A stretch of 64,000 bases of DNA, from assembly GCA_003194525.1 (NCBI GenBank), contig NBIV01000020.1, positions 248,001 through 312,000 on the forward strand. Direction: 5' to 3'. The notes under the pieces were generated by a model. It saw only the letters and a list, made by a program, of their open reading frames with translations. It ran no database searches and was not told where the DNA came from. Shown piece by piece: positions 10,791 through 21,365 of this stretch; the first letter of the stretch is position 1; each line of letters starts with the position of its first letter. The position numbers and the translations under genes were made by a program. Origin of the DNA: Gracilariopsis chorda. Taxonomy: Eukaryota > Rhodophyta > Florideophyceae > Gracilariales > Gracilariaceae.

Positions 10791-12622
10791 CTGCAGGTAT
10801 TACTCGATACTCTTGAGGGCAGACAGAACACAACAGAATAAGGCGTTGGTATGACAGATGAACACAGAAGCCGCATTTAGCACGGTTTGTTGTTGACGTG
10901 CATAGAGAAACGCCCGACAGGTGCTACGGCATCACCGACCGAAAGTGCAGCGCATGTTTTGCTTCACGTTTATACGAATGTGCGATTCTAGCTCCGAGCA
11001 AAGAGCAAGACGGAAGATTCTGGCGCTTTCGGGCAAAAGGAACAGGCAAGCACCAGAGGTAGCTGCTAACCCTTTATAGCAGTGGTATCAAGGGTAATGG
11101 GTTAGCGGTGTTACTGCTATGCTTGTATGATACAAGTCGTATCCCTTACAATGACCGGCGGGCCACCACTACGGATCAAATGCTGGCGCTTTAGCTCTAA
11201 CCTCGACACTTGCAGGCACTCCTTTCTTTCGGTTTTTTTTTGAAGACAGCTTTTACAGAATAACTGAAAATAGAATTATCGCGGTACAAGAGTAAGAGCA
11301 TGTCTACTCGGTGGATCTCTAGCTATTCAGCTGCCTTCGTTGCATAGATGTATAAAAACGATTGGGTCACTATGTTAGGAGTAAAATTTACGTTACAATA
11401 GCGTTTTGCGGTCTCTAGTAGTAGAGACTCTCTACCCCAGCCCAAAATCATAAATAAAGGCTTTCGTTCGTTCGTTCTCTACCCCACCGATTCTTCTATT
11501 CATCTAACGGACACTATATCGCTTCCTCTATCATCTACTTCGCCTCTCGTCTGCACCACCTCTGTCATTCCGACTCCAATTCGGCAAACGACCCAACTTC
11601 TCTGGTGATCCTGAATCTACGAAGAGCTGGGACTGTGGCGAAAGCGACGGATGAACAGTGCAATTTTGCGACGGATTGGGGTGCGGAAGATGCGCATCTC
11701 TGAAGGAGAGAATGACTGACAGAGAAAGCGCGGAGGTGAGAGCAATAGATGCGGCTGCGGGCGTCATTGCGACGGAAGGGAGGGGGGAGAAGTGGACGAA
11801 TGGAACGTACGCAAAGAGCGAAGAGGTTGTGCTATGTATCTGCGACGGCACTTTAGCTTATGCGCGGTGTGAGTTAGAGTCCGCAGCTGGACTGTCCCGT
11901 GGACTTGTGATGAGTTTTTGTCAAGTGTTGCAGGGATAGACTAGTCTGTGGGAACTCGTCACGCTTCTCTCCCCCCTCAAACCCGTCTCCTCCGCCGCTC
12001 GTTTGTGGGAACTCGCTATAAGTAGATACAATCGTATCCGTTCCACTCCGGTGTCCTGGCCGAGACATCTTTGTAGCCCAGTCGTCACATAGTCTAATAA
12101 CTTGAGCGGACTGATTCGGTCTTGGCGCCAGGATCCAGCCAATAACATGGCAAGGACTGTCACTGCGATCGAATAGAATACGAGACAATTTTAGCGTATT
12201 AGTCGTCGTTACGGGAATATTGCCAGCTATCTATTGCCAGTTAGTACCAGGTAGAAAAAGGCGCGTGGGGTAGGGATGCCTTTTTCGCGCTATAACTAAA
12301 ATTTACGAAATAGAGTGCGCGATAGAGATGCTCTGAAGCTCATCAGCATCATCGACCACAGAGCGCCTCCATCGAGGCTTCTTGCTAAACAAAAGGTGAT
12401 CTGTCTACGGCGACCCCACAACCTTACCATTAGCATCTTGCATCGCACTGAAAATTGGAAGCCCGAAGCGTTCACTCTAGTATCTCCGGGAATTCAATAT
12501 CATTCTTTAGTACTGCGATCTCGTTCACCCAACCGTGAAAGGTCTAACGAGTCTGCTAATCAATACCATTTCGTGACTCTTTCAGCTTAGAACAACGTTA
12601 TTCGCCGTGTCAGGAAACTACC
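10791..12622. other. Gene-free region with an inverted repeat and a TTCG tail
   Basis: About 1.8 kb. It holds the MLH1 promoter end, a GCTAACCC/GGGTTAGC inverted repeat (11065-11106), and AATAAAGGC followed by (TTCG)n near 11454-11476, which looks like the 3' tail of a retroelement. Short frames between 11530 and 12190 conflict on both strands and I recognise none. The 5' region of the coiled-coil protein gene is at the end. Confidence 0.45.
11065..11106. repeat. Inverted repeat GCTAACCC / GGGTTAGC
   Basis: Perfect 8-bp arms at 11065-11072 and 11099-11106 flank a 26-bp centre that itself contains AAGGGTA. Similar elements occur at 14046-14088 and 33315-33377, always between genes. Confidence 0.8.
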
Positions 12623-13438
12623 ATGAACATTGGTCGCCTTACCACCGTCGGTTTGAGGGCGGCGACAGCCGCTGGTTTGCGCAGGCAGATCACCAGAGAC
12701 GTGGTCAATGGAAACGTGACGAGACTAACTGCTTTATTGCAGTCGCGATACTGCGCTGCGCAACCCGCCCCATCGAGACCACCGCGAACGAATGATAATC
12801 CACAGTCAGAAAGTACGTCGCAAGCTAAGTTGTCTCCGCAACCTGAAACTCGAACCGATAAAGACAGCAGCATCGACAAACCCGCAGAAACTGCAACAGA
12901 ACCAGCAGCAAAAATCCCAGATATTCCTTCCAACTCATGGACTTCAATAGGCTTTGAACCTCAAGATGAAAATGATCCGCACAAGTGGAAGAAATTCGCA
13001 TGGAAGTACGCAGGCGCCGTTCTAGTGTTTTTTATTTCATACAAAACATTGCATTGGTATGTCGACAGAATTGAGGAAGAAGGAAAACAACAGAAAAAGG
13101 GTATGGAAGAAGCCCGTGAATTCTCTGATGAAATGAAGAAGCAAGGAAGTAGTCCACTTGGGGCTTCCATACTCCCAGATGGTTCTAAGGAACTGAGGCG
13201 AGATGAGCAGCATGCAGATCTTCTAAAGATGCTGGACACGGCTAAGGAGAATGAAATTCAAACATCATCAGAGCTGGATGAACTGTACAGATATCGTGGT
13301 GAACTCGAAGAAAAACTTCGAGACTTGAGAAAGAGAGGGCGTACGCCAGAAATAGATGCGGAGAAGAAAGAAGTTAAGCTGGATTTGAAGGAACTCACCA
13401 AAGATATTCATGCTCTCGAGGCAAAGAAGAAGTCATGA
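12623..13438 (+). CDS. Single-pass coiled-coil protein, probably mitochondrial
   Basis: A 271-residue protein from ATG. The first 45 residues are rich in Arg, Ala, Thr and Leu and poor in acids, as in a mitochondrial (or plastid) presequence. A polar Pro/Ser/Thr linker follows, then one hydrophobic segment (KYAGAVLVFFISYKTLHWY, about residues 129-147). The last 120 residues are highly charged with heptad-like spacing, so a coiled coil facing one compartment is likely. I do not recognise the family. An organellar inner-membrane scaffold is a guess. Confidence 0.7.
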   Translation: MNIGRLTTVGLRAATAAGLRRQITRDVVNGNVTRLTALLQSRYCAAQPAPSRPPRTNDNPQSESTSQAKLSPQPETRTDKDSSIDKPAETATEPAAKIPDIPSNSWTSIGFEPQDENDPHKWKKFAWKYAGAVLVFFISYKTLHWYVDRIEEEGKQQKKGMEEAREFSDEMKKQGSSPLGASILPDGSKELRRDEQHADLLKMLDTAKENEIQTSSELDELYRYRGELEEKLRDLRKRGRTPEIDAEKKEVKLDLKELTKDIHALEAKKKS

Positions 13439-14399
13439 ACACTGCGTGATATTCTTTGAAAATGCTTTTCCCTTCACGAGACTGCGTTTCCGCTATTCTT
13501 CATTAACGTTACTCAACTGGACGCTGCGTCTTTAGACAAGTAGAACGAACAAATGTAACATTGGTAGTGTTATGATGCTGCTCGAACGAGCAGCTTTAGT
13601 AGCTGTGACACTAATACTGTCTCTACCACTGGAAGAGTGTGGATTGTCGTCAGCAGTAATTCGATTTAGAGCAGATGTTCTATGTGTCATAAGGGATCAG
13701 TGTGTTCACCGTTCAGAAAATGGTACGCATGTCAGGTTCAGACTCTGAACTTCAGAGGGCTTTGTCGTACTCAACATCAATATTACTCAAACCGCTGTCT
13801 CGAGTTCGATTCCTCTCTCGGGAGCTACTGACCAGTAGAACGTCGTGTGCTCTAAAGGATTCGACATCGTAGGTCTTTGCAGAGTTCGAAACGTCTAACT
13901 GAATCCGATAACCTGGAGTAATGCCCATAAGTCTGCAGTCGCATAACAAAGAAGAACAGATTGCTGCGTCGACTCCAAAGTGTTCGCAAAATCGACTCCC
14001 ACAAAAACACCAAGCCACAATTGGGGCCGCACTTTGGTAGCTAAAGGGTTAGCAATCTACCCTTGGTACCGTTGGTGACCGCTAACCCTTACCGTTGGTA
14101 GCTTAGATCTGCAGCCATAGCCCACTAACATTCTGTCATGCGAAGCTCTTTCCGAATCTGTCACGTCCGTCACGATTTCTGTGCTGAACACACCGGACAA
14201 TTTGCAATTTTGCGTTTTCGTGAACCATACTCGACTGAATCTACTGTACTAGAACGGTCCTAGTGGCACGGCATCATACCAGAAGGAATCCTTGACTGGG
14301 AAGGCGCATCTCAACTTCGACAAGGTAGCGAACTGCCTCGGACATCCACTGTCCCGTGTCTATTGTTCTCAGCAGCAGGTTTCGAAGACCCATACACAA
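13439..14399. other. Intergenic region with an inverted repeat and an orphan frame
   Basis: Contains the 3' region of the coiled-coil gene, an inverted repeat at 14046-14088, and a minus-strand open stretch (13752-14018, no ATG) whose translation, including GITPGYRIQLDVSNSAKTYD, looks protein-like. That stretch could be the last exon of an unrecognised gene. Confidence 0.4.
14046..14088. repeat. Inverted repeat GGGTTAGC / GCTAACCC
   Basis: Perfect 8-bp arms at 14046-14053 and 14081-14088. The right part also carries a direct repeat of TACCGTTGGT around 14068-14099. Same arms as at 11065-11106, in opposite order. Confidence 0.8.
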
Positions 14400-14872
14400 A
14401 TGAAGTATCGAAAGCAAGTGCTGTCTCTCTATCGCAGAGCGCTACGACTTTCGAGAACATGTAAGTCTACATCCCCAGCAGATACCTTGCACATCGGAAA
14501 CTAAGACGTACCCAGAGAATTGATCGGGCTGACATCTTCGGATTTCGATAACGAATCGACTTATTACCGCTTTGCTTTGAAGGGGCCGAGCCGAGCGAGC
14601 GTTCTTACATAGCAAACGAAGCAAGAACGCTAGTACGAAGCAACCGAAACATACAATCTCTAGATGTTATAGCGGAAAAGGTGCAAGAATTTGAAGCGAG
14701 ACTTACGACGGGCGTGCACTACCAGATCCCATACCCAAGGCCGACAAATGTAGTTCCTGGGGCAACTGGGAAAGATCCAGAAGTGATAACTCCCGTGTAT
14801 TTGAACTCATACCAACAAGTTCAGAACATGAATCGCAAAACAGCCAGAGAAAAGCCAGAATACGATGGATGA
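14400..14872 (+). CDS. LYRM1: LYR-motif protein, LYRM1-like (two exons)
   Basis: LYR proteins are small helical adaptors, mostly mitochondrial, that often bind acyl-carrier protein in complex assembly or Fe-S delivery. Model: exons 14400-14460 and 14583-14872, 116 residues. Exon 1 gives MKYRKQVLSLYRRALRLSRT with the LYR motif. The intron (14461-14582, 122 nt) starts GTAAGT and ends AAG. Exon 2 restores TWAEPSERSYIANEARTL, then GVHYQIPYPRP and TPVYLNSYQQ, which match the order I recall for LYRM1 (NEART, GLHYKIPYPRP, PVYL). Splicing is required: without it the first frame stops after exon 1. Confidence in the model is high because both flanks match the same family. Confidence 0.88.
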
Positions 14873-15772
14873 ATCTCGAGGGCTTGATGAGGTCTAGAGT
14901 TTATACGCCAATCGAAGGTCTTGTCCAACACATTGCTATCAAACTTGTCCGATGGACTTCACATGTACAAGGGTTTAGATATTAACCTCTGATACTTATA
15001 GCCCGGCACACCAAGATCATACGCATGTCCAGTTGGAAATGGACAGGGTTTAAGAGACAGAATCCAACAAGGTCCAACTGAGTAAATGATATCGGGGTTT
15101 CTGAGTTTGTTGCGTCATTTCACATATTTGTTGATCCTAGACAGTGGTTGGTAAGGTGAAGTTGCAAAGGGGTTCACGACTGCTGGCTCTTGAGATGAAT
15201 AGGTCCTCGGAAACCAGTACGGCGGGATAGTTAGAGTAAAAAGCATAGGTTTCTTTCAGGCGCCTTGGACATGGACACTCACAGCCATTTGTCCTAACAA
15301 AGAAGATGTCTCTAGAGCTCAAGTACCCTGTACCGGGAACTGGGCCTACATCCACTACTGCTTTTCCCTCAATACTAAAGACCTAGACGGTCTTTCGAGC
15401 CCGACCAATATGAACTTTGTTTAACAGGCCCACATCTGCATTTATCGTTTAGGTGGATGAGGTATCATTCCGACGGTATATAAAATCTTCGATCTGGGAA
15501 CTTGCAAGCTGCATCTTACCCTCCTGAAGTTCGACAAGATGTAGAGGGATATACTACGATTAAAGTCAACATTTAATCCTTAGTCGGGTGCATTTCAGCT
15601 AGATTGCTAACCCTTCACAAAGGACGCGAAAACGGATCTATGTAATTCCCTATTTCTTTCATACGTGTACTAATCACTTCCAGAGTTCTCGCAAGCTTGG
15701 CTACTCTTCTTTCTTCGGCCGTCGCCAAGCACGGATACCTTCCTCCTTCCCGAGCAGCAATGTACCTTGGTC
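14873..15772. other. Intergenic region upstream of ADAT3
   Basis: No supported gene. One arm of the GCTAACCC motif lies at 15606-15613. A sequence resembling an intron end, GTACTAATCACTTCCAG, ends near 15683, and the ADAT3 frame is open from there to its first ATG, so ADAT3 may have an upstream exon. A minus-strand open stretch at 15137-15355 has no ATG and I do not recognise it. Confidence 0.4.
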
Positions 15773-16810
15773 ATGCCGCATCAAGGAAAAGAATTCTCTG
15801 ATGATAAAGACAAGCTGTGCTTGGCTCTCAGAGAGAAGGTGAAGCAGGTCGGTGGATGCGGGGCTGAAAACGGCCCTCGCGAACCAAAAACATGCTCTGT
15901 GGTCGTTTCGCCGATCCAACCTCAGCAGGCAAGCAAGCTTGTACCGGTTTTATCAGAGCTGCTTCCGCTGAACGACGGTCTTTCCCACTTGAAGCGTGTA
16001 AGAAGAGTTAGTTTTGCCGGCAACGCAGCAAGTGTTGAGCTAGAAATAGTACTATGTCGTGATGAAGTGTGGGAACACCGCAAAGCAGATGCCTCTGAAG
16101 TACTGAAGTCATTTAATTTGCAACTGGAAAAGCGCATGGTCCCCGCTACTGCTCCCTTGAGTAGAGAGGAACTGCGAAAATGGGGTGATCTCTGGCCGCT
16201 AATATTCAAACCTGGCAAACACCTTCACAAACCCCCGTCTCCTGTAGAACTAAGAGACATGTACAACCACATGAGCAGAACTACTGAACTTGCGGAATCA
16301 GTTGAGGTTCCGCCAAACTGTGCAGTTGCTGCTGTTCTGGTTCATCCAGCATCGGGAGAAGTTGTGGCGTGCGGTTTGGACAAATCGCAACGACATGCCA
16401 GGGTTTCTGATGGAACTTTCACTGTGAATACAAAGTTATCTCATGCGGTTATGAACTGCTTGTCATCTTTTGCTTCTCCGCATATCCCTACTATAAGCAA
16501 CGAAGAAGAGCAAAAGAACACCGATAAAATGGGCAAGAAGCAGTTGAAAAGGGCTAGCTGCTTGCCTAATGATCAATACTTGTGTACTGGCTTGGATTGC
16601 TATGTGAGTAGAGAGCCTTGTGTGATGTGTTCGATGGCACTTCTCCACTCTAGGATCCGGCGCGTGGTGTTTGCATGTTTCAATCCTGAACACGTCGGCG
16701 GGTTCTCCGAAGCCAAGATCCATAAAGAATCTGCTCTAAATCACCGCTTCGAAGCATTCTTGGTTCCAGTCAAGGAAATCGATTCTGAGATGAGATCATG
16801 CAAGACATAG
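15773..16810 (+). CDS. ADAT3: tRNA adenosine deaminase subunit Tad3/ADAT3
   Basis: Non-catalytic partner of ADAT2/Tad2 in the heterodimer that converts A34 to inosine in tRNA anticodons. The protein is 345 residues from ATG at 15773. The C-terminal half is a cytidine/deoxycytidylate deaminase fold: the zinc-site histidine is in HAVMNC, where the usual catalytic Glu of HAE is Val, and the Cys pair is in PCVMC within SREPCVMCSMALLHSRIRRV. The Glu-to-Val change is the hallmark of Tad3. The C-terminal LNHRFEAF also fits ADAT3. The N-terminal 150 residues are the divergent tRNA-binding part. The frame is open upstream of the ATG to a possible splice acceptor near 15683, so the N-terminus may be longer. 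Confidence 0.93.
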   Translation: MPHQGKEFSDDKDKLCLALREKVKQVGGCGAENGPREPKTCSVVVSPIQPQQASKLVPVLSELLPLNDGLSHLKRVRRVSFAGNAASVELEIVLCRDEVWEHRKADASEVLKSFNLQLEKRMVPATAPLSREELRKWGDLWPLIFKPGKHLHKPPSPVELRDMYNHMSRTTELAESVEVPPNCAVAAVLVHPASGEVVACGLDKSQRHARVSDGTFTVNTKLSHAVMNCLSSFASPHIPTISNEEEQKNTDKMGKKQLKRASCLPNDQYLCTGLDCYVSREPCVMCSMALLHSRIRRVVFACFNPEHVGGFSEAKIHKESALNHRFEAFLVPVKEIDSEMRSCKT

Positions 16811-16874
16811 CTTACGACAAACTGTTTGAATGAAAATGTGAAGAAAAAGAGTTACGTGTCACCGTTCACCGTTA

Positions 16875-17309
16875 TCAGAATTCTTCAGGTATAGGCCATT
16901 CGAGAACGTTCCCGGCCTTAGTGAGCGTACCATTCTCGTTAACTTTTGCAATTACCTTTCTTATTTCTTTTTCAGAGACCTGTGTCATGGATTCACCGAC
17001 TTTCAACTCTTTTTCCTCGTCAACTTCGCCAAGAAGCATCACGTTTTCGCCGCGGATCACAAAAATTCCCATGGGCACATCGGCGTACATGTTGTTTACG
17101 GTGAGGCGTTCAACAGTATTGTCGAGTACGAGATTGGCATACTGATCGAAAGATCGTAGCCAACCGAAGAAGTTACGCCCATCCCTTAAACAAACCAGGA
17201 CTAACTTGTCGAGCTGCTCATACAAACTGGCAGCACCGGGCAGTTTGAACGCGCTTAGATTTGAGGATGATGACTGAACAGCGGGCTTCGAAGACATAAA
17301 GTCATCCAT
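16875..17309 (-). CDS. LSM1: U6 snRNA-like Sm protein LSm1
   Basis: LSm1 is the subunit specific to the cytoplasmic LSm1-7 ring that binds 3' ends of deadenylated mRNA and promotes decapping. The chosen start gives 144 residues (MDDFMSSKP...); the frame is open further upstream but without family similarity. Sm1 is seen in LDKLVLVCLRDGRNFFGWLRSFDQYANLVL and Sm2 in IFVIRGENVMLLGEVD; GRNFFGWLRSFDQYAN is typical of LSm1 rather than LSm8. The C-terminal 40 residues after the ring domain are also usual for LSm1. It is tail to tail with ADAT3, 64 bp apart. Confidence 0.93.
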   Translation of the reverse strand: MDDFMSSKPAVQSSSSNLSAFKLPGAASLYEQLDKLVLVCLRDGRNFFGWLRSFDQYANLVLDNTVERLTVNNMYADVPMGIFVIRGENVMLLGEVDEEKELKVGESMTQVSEKEIRKVIAKVNENGTLTKAGNVLEWPIPEEF

Positions 17310-18007
17310 TACGAAATGGATTACTGTAAAAGGTGACTGTTGACTCTTTGGTGGGACTCCGCTTTGTAAAACTAAACGTACCCTCCGAAAAGCAGTACGT
17401 AATTTTCTCGGTTGCTGGGGGACCGAACGTGGGCTGCACAAAAAAGACCGGAGCAGCAGTTGGCGGTAGTATTCGAGATCTGGATGGATAAAAATGTAAC
17501 GACAGGCGAATGGCGAAACTTCAAGGGCTTTATCGCCGCATGTCGTAACAAATTCGAGTAAACGTGCGAACGCTTGCCTCCTGACTTACGAAGGGCACCG
17601 TCGTGGTTGGGGGAGCACAAATTCCGCTGGTCCGTCTCACGCGGAGCGGCAGTGCAGGAAAGAGTTATGGGATGGGGCCCGTGTGAAATTCCTTTTTTTT
17701 TCAATATCATTGGTGCTCGCTGAAGCATTATTTGATCCATGCGACGTTCATTTAGCCTTCTACCGTTGGTACAGTAGACAGAGAGCATTCCAATCCGCAC
17801 CGTGTCGTCGCCGGTGGCGCTACTCATCTGTTGATCCCCTGCAGGTGCTGCACCTCAAACACTTCAAGACCTTGGATCAAAACATTTGCTCCGTCGCTGC
17901 CCTGGCTCTTCTCTACTCCACGGGCATATCACACGAGCCCTGAACCGCGCCCAAAATTTGAGGCGGGCACCAGTTTTAGGTGCGCTTGATTCTCACATAC
18001 GTTAAAA
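17310..18007. other. Region between divergent LSM1 and PWP1
   Basis: About 700 bp shared by the two promoters. A minus-strand frame from ATG at 17827 (to 17372, 151 residues) begins MSSATGDDTVRIGMLSVYC and contains a GTAAGT near its middle. It could be a small gene, a 5' exon or leader of LSM1, or chance. I cannot recognise its product. Confidence 0.35.
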
Positions 18008-19588
18008 ATGTTGGCGGACTTAGCATGGATTCCACGCGGCGTAGCCAAGACTAAGCTCCCAGAAGACGTGGACGGTAATGAGGATATGGATGTTTCAGGT
18101 AATAGCGACCAGGAAGATGATAATGATATGCTTGCCGACACGAACAGAGATGAAGATGAGAGCGAAGCAGTCGATGTGTCTGAAGTGCTTGCAAATGATC
18201 TTGACAACCTATCATTCTACAAGAAAGGCGAGCGCGATCCTCATTTATCGTCTGGCCCCAAAGCCAATAAAATATTTGATGAAGAGGAGCTAGAAGATTT
18301 GACTATTCAATCCACAGACGCTGTTGTGATTTCAGTGCACTCCGGAGAGGACGTTTCACTTCTCATGACGCATGTCTTTGATGACAATCCAGATGAGTCA
18401 GATGATGAAAGCAATTCATATGTTCCACATACTTACATTCATCATGACATTGTGCTTCCGACTCTTCCACTCTGTGCTGCACATACCAGTCTCCAGGTCA
18501 ACGACGACGTCGTAAACCTAGTGGCCGTCGGAATGTTTACTCCCGGAATTGAAGTGTGGGATATCGATCAGGTGAATAACCTCGAGCCAGTTGCCTCGCT
18601 CGGTGGATACGGAGCCAGCTCGGTCGTAAAAGATGCCCTTGCTGCGGCGAACAAAGTCCGCGCTGGCGGAAGCAGAAAGCGAAAGAAGAAGCCCCAACTT
18701 AAGCTCCGTGACGGATCGCACACAGACGCGGTGATGAGCCTTTCTTGGAACTCTACTCAACGAGAATATCTCGCAAGCGGTTCTGCTGATCACACTGTAA
18801 AAGTGTGGGATATTGAATCAGCTCATTGTGCGTCCACCTTCTCACATCACGATGGAAAAGTCCAAGCCGTGGCTTTTCATCCATCTGAAGCAGAGCTTTT
18901 GCTCACTGGCTCCTTTGACAAAACTGTGCAAGTCTTGGACGTTCGAGATCCGGGAAAAAAGGGCAAGTGGTCTGTGAACGCTGATGTTGAGACCTGCGCT
19001 TGGGGGCATGGCCAGCTGAGCAATGTAGTTATAACAACCACAGAAGATGGATACGTTTCTGTGTTTGATTCGCGAATGGCTGGAAAAGATGCCTCGCCAC
19101 TGAGTCGCTGGCAAGCACACAAAGGCGCAGTGTCTTCCTGTGCTGTGTCACGGGACATACCGGGGCTGATGGTGACAGGAAGTGTTGATAAGCAGATAAA
19201 GGTTTGGGATATTTCACGTGTAGGTTCTGAAGAAGTTGAAAGCATATATCAGAGACCATCGAAGGCGGGTGCAGTCTTTGCTTTATCATTATGTCCTTTA
19301 CCAGACTCAGAAACAAACGCGTCGCCGTTCGTGATAGCGTATGGGGGTTCCAAGGGCTCCCTGGGAGTTATAGACCTTGCTGTAGAGAGTGAAGCAGTGC
19401 GGGAACGGTTCATGTATCACTGCGGTGCCGCAGCAGCGAAAGTGATCAAAAAACGGAGTGAACGCCGTGCGTTTGTCACCGACCGTGCTCAGTCCAAGCG
19501 TTCAAAACAGATCCGTAATGGCGGTCAAAAAGACCCGGACAGTGAACCCGAGAATTCTTCGGATAATTCAAGGACAGACGACGATTAG
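18008..19588 (+). CDS. PWP1: Periodic tryptophan protein 1 (PWP1), WD40 ribosome-biogenesis factor
   Basis: PWP1 is a nucleolar WD40 protein needed for rRNA processing and large-subunit assembly. The 526-residue product begins MLADLAWIPRGVAK, the conserved PWP1 start, followed by a long acidic stretch (residues 20-60). WD repeats include LSWNSTQREYLASGSADHTVKVWD, VAFHPSEAELLLTGSFDKTV and VTGSVDKQIKVWD. The conserved YVPHTYIHHDIVLP and MFTPGIEVWDID segments are present. The C-terminal tail is basic and then acidic, with KKRSERRAF suggesting nucleolar targeting. One exon. It converges on the glycosyltransferase-like gene. Confidence 0.93.
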   Translation: MLADLAWIPRGVAKTKLPEDVDGNEDMDVSGNSDQEDDNDMLADTNRDEDESEAVDVSEVLANDLDNLSFYKKGERDPHLSSGPKANKIFDEEELEDLTIQSTDAVVISVHSGEDVSLLMTHVFDDNPDESDDESNSYVPHTYIHHDIVLPTLPLCAAHTSLQVNDDVVNLVAVGMFTPGIEVWDIDQVNNLEPVASLGGYGASSVVKDALAAANKVRAGGSRKRKKKPQLKLRDGSHTDAVMSLSWNSTQREYLASGSADHTVKVWDIESAHCASTFSHHDGKVQAVAFHPSEAELLLTGSFDKTVQVLDVRDPGKKGKWSVNADVETCAWGHGQLSNVVITTTEDGYVSVFDSRMAGKDASPLSRWQAHKGAVSSCAVSRDIPGLMVTGSVDKQIKVWDISRVGSEEVESIYQRPSKAGAVFALSLCPLPDSETNASPFVIAYGGSKGSLGVIDLAVESEAVRERFMYHCGAAAAKVIKKRSERRAFVTDRAQSKRSKQIRNGGQKDPDSEPENSSDNSRTDDD

Positions 19589-19763
19589 TTAGATGCGTAT
19601 GTGCCACAAGTTTCCGACCTGCGAGTGAATCTGAGTTGTGAAGTGATATGCCCAAAAAGGTTTTGACGGACCTAAGTTACCAATCGAGTGTGCACGAAAG
19701 CACTGGGGTACAGAAATATACCTTCTAGATACTGATCATTTGTTCTCATCAAACACTAACAGA

Positions 19764-21365
19764 CTACTTGGATTGCGTATCTCCATGCCCTTTAAACGAA
19801 TACCAAGCAGAATCTACGTTGGCAGATACATAGGCTCGCCAATACCATTCAAAAGTGGACAAAGAGAAGACGCCGTTGTCGTTGTTGAACGGCACAGAGC
19901 AACAGATATAACCCTTTTTTCCTATCTCGGTATCGATTCCGCTTGAATGTGGGAGAAGGTTAACCCCGCGGCTCATAGACCGCACCAGATGTGTGCTCAA
20001 ACCGCTATGACTTCCTATAAACACGTCGGCTGCAATCATGTTATGAAGAGAAGATAAGGTGTCTTCACTTATATGGAACTTGACTCTCAACTTCTCCTCC
20101 CACCTAACCTTGGAAGGTCCATGGTTCTTGAGAGTTCGGAGTCGGGACAAGATTAAACTCTTCCACCACTTTTCGTTCCTAGCCAGACCTTCATTATCGT
20201 AGTAGTTCTTGTCTTGGAGCTCTACTGAATGCGTTGATAGAGCCTTCTCCTTGAGGAGCTTGCCTTCACTGTAAACATGAACTGCAACTGGCATAAAAGA
20301 AAAAACAGTTCCCGTGTTTTGTATAACTCGAAGAACTTCATGGAGAACTGCAGCGAATGTTGTGTCGTTTGTAAGCGTCCGGCCAATTTCTGGTTTTAAG
20401 AAGTCCCCTCGGCGGCTGTGGATGGCAATGTTAAGCTCTCGTGGATTTAGCGTTATCCTTCGTTGTGTATTTGATTCTGTGTAACCATCCGTGGCCATCC
20501 AAGGAAGCTGCCCATGTTTCTTCCAGTACTTGTTGAAGAAGATTTCTTTTGTCTTGAGAAAATTTGCATCCGTATTGGGTGGACTACAAGTCTTTTCTGG
20601 AAGTTGGAAGATTGAATGGCTCAAAGAATTGTTCTGCATAAACTCGTAGAGTTTTTTCCAGCACAGAGCTTCTGGATTCTGACATCCTGCGTCTAAGAAG
20701 ACATCAGGGATGTCTAAAACTTTTTTGATATTCATGCTTCCATTATGCAACGGTTTATCGCATACATGACATGCGTACATATCTTCTTCATCTGGCCATC
20801 GTCCTCCCTTGGGTGAGCAGCCCTGCTCTTGGACCTTTTTCCGACGCACCTCCCCCACTCCCCATCCGAAAAAGTCTTCAACAGCGAATCTATCTCCCCT
20901 TGACAGAGATGAGTAGAAGCCAACTCGATGAGTGTAGGTCAGGTTCAGGTTAAGGGCAAGATTGTACTCCATGTTAATTGCGCCCATCGAATGCCCGATA
21001 CCGTCACTGGTCATGAGACGAGAAGGCCCATAGAGATACCGATATCGAGACTGCTTCGGATTCAAGAACTTCACTTCCGGCTTCTTCAACCACGGGCTTA
21101 AGAGCCGATTCCATGTCCCCGGTATCCTGAATATAATTCCACCATTCACATATCGAGGAGGAATGCCCTTTAACTCAAACGGAGATCTATCATGTAACAG
21201 TTGTTTTTCTTTAACTGCATCTTGTGTTGCCTTGTTTGGTTCATGGAGGAGGAAAAGGGAAGCAAGCAGAATTCCCGTACTGAATAAAGTCAAGAAACGC
21301 CTGGGTGTTTTGCGTTCCTTGTACCGCATGCAACTCGGCAAGTATCGTGGTCTCATTGAAGACAT
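19764..21365 (-). CDS. Type II membrane protein resembling a fucosyltransferase-type glycosyltransferase
   Basis: The frame is open to 21443 but only with a GTG; the first ATG is at 21365 (another at 21356), giving about 533 residues. A short basic head is followed by one hydrophobic segment (FLTLFSTGILLASLFLLH), the type II signal anchor layout of Golgi glycosyltransferases. The lumenal part has HSMGAINMEYNLALNLNLTY, IAIHSRRGDF (like the HxRRGD/HxRRTD loop of GDP-fucose-using enzymes) and ADVFIGSHSGLSTHLV near the C-terminus (like the donor-site segment of the same fold). There are N-glycosylation sequons and paired Cys such as CHVC. I infer a Golgi enzyme; donor and acceptor are unknown. 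Confidence 0.65.
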   Translation of the reverse strand: MSSMRPRYLPSCMRYKERKTPRRFLTLFSTGILLASLFLLHEPNKATQDAVKEKQLLHDRSPFELKGIPPRYVNGGIIFRIPGTWNRLLSPWLKKPEVKFLNPKQSRYRYLYGPSRLMTSDGIGHSMGAINMEYNLALNLNLTYTHRVGFYSSLSRGDRFAVEDFFGWGVGEVRRKKVQEQGCSPKGGRWPDEEDMYACHVCDKPLHNGSMNIKKVLDIPDVFLDAGCQNPEALCWKKLYEFMQNNSLSHSIFQLPEKTCSPPNTDANFLKTKEIFFNKYWKKHGQLPWMATDGYTESNTQRRITLNPRELNIAIHSRRGDFLKPEIGRTLTNDTTFAAVLHEVLRVIQNTGTVFSFMPVAVHVYSEGKLLKEKALSTHSVELQDKNYYDNEGLARNEKWWKSLILSRLRTLKNHGPSKVRWEEKLRVKFHISEDTLSSLHNMIAADVFIGSHSGLSTHLVRSMSRGVNLLPHSSGIDTEIGKKGYICCSVPFNNDNGVFSLSTFEWYWRAYVSANVDSAWYSFKGHGDTQSK

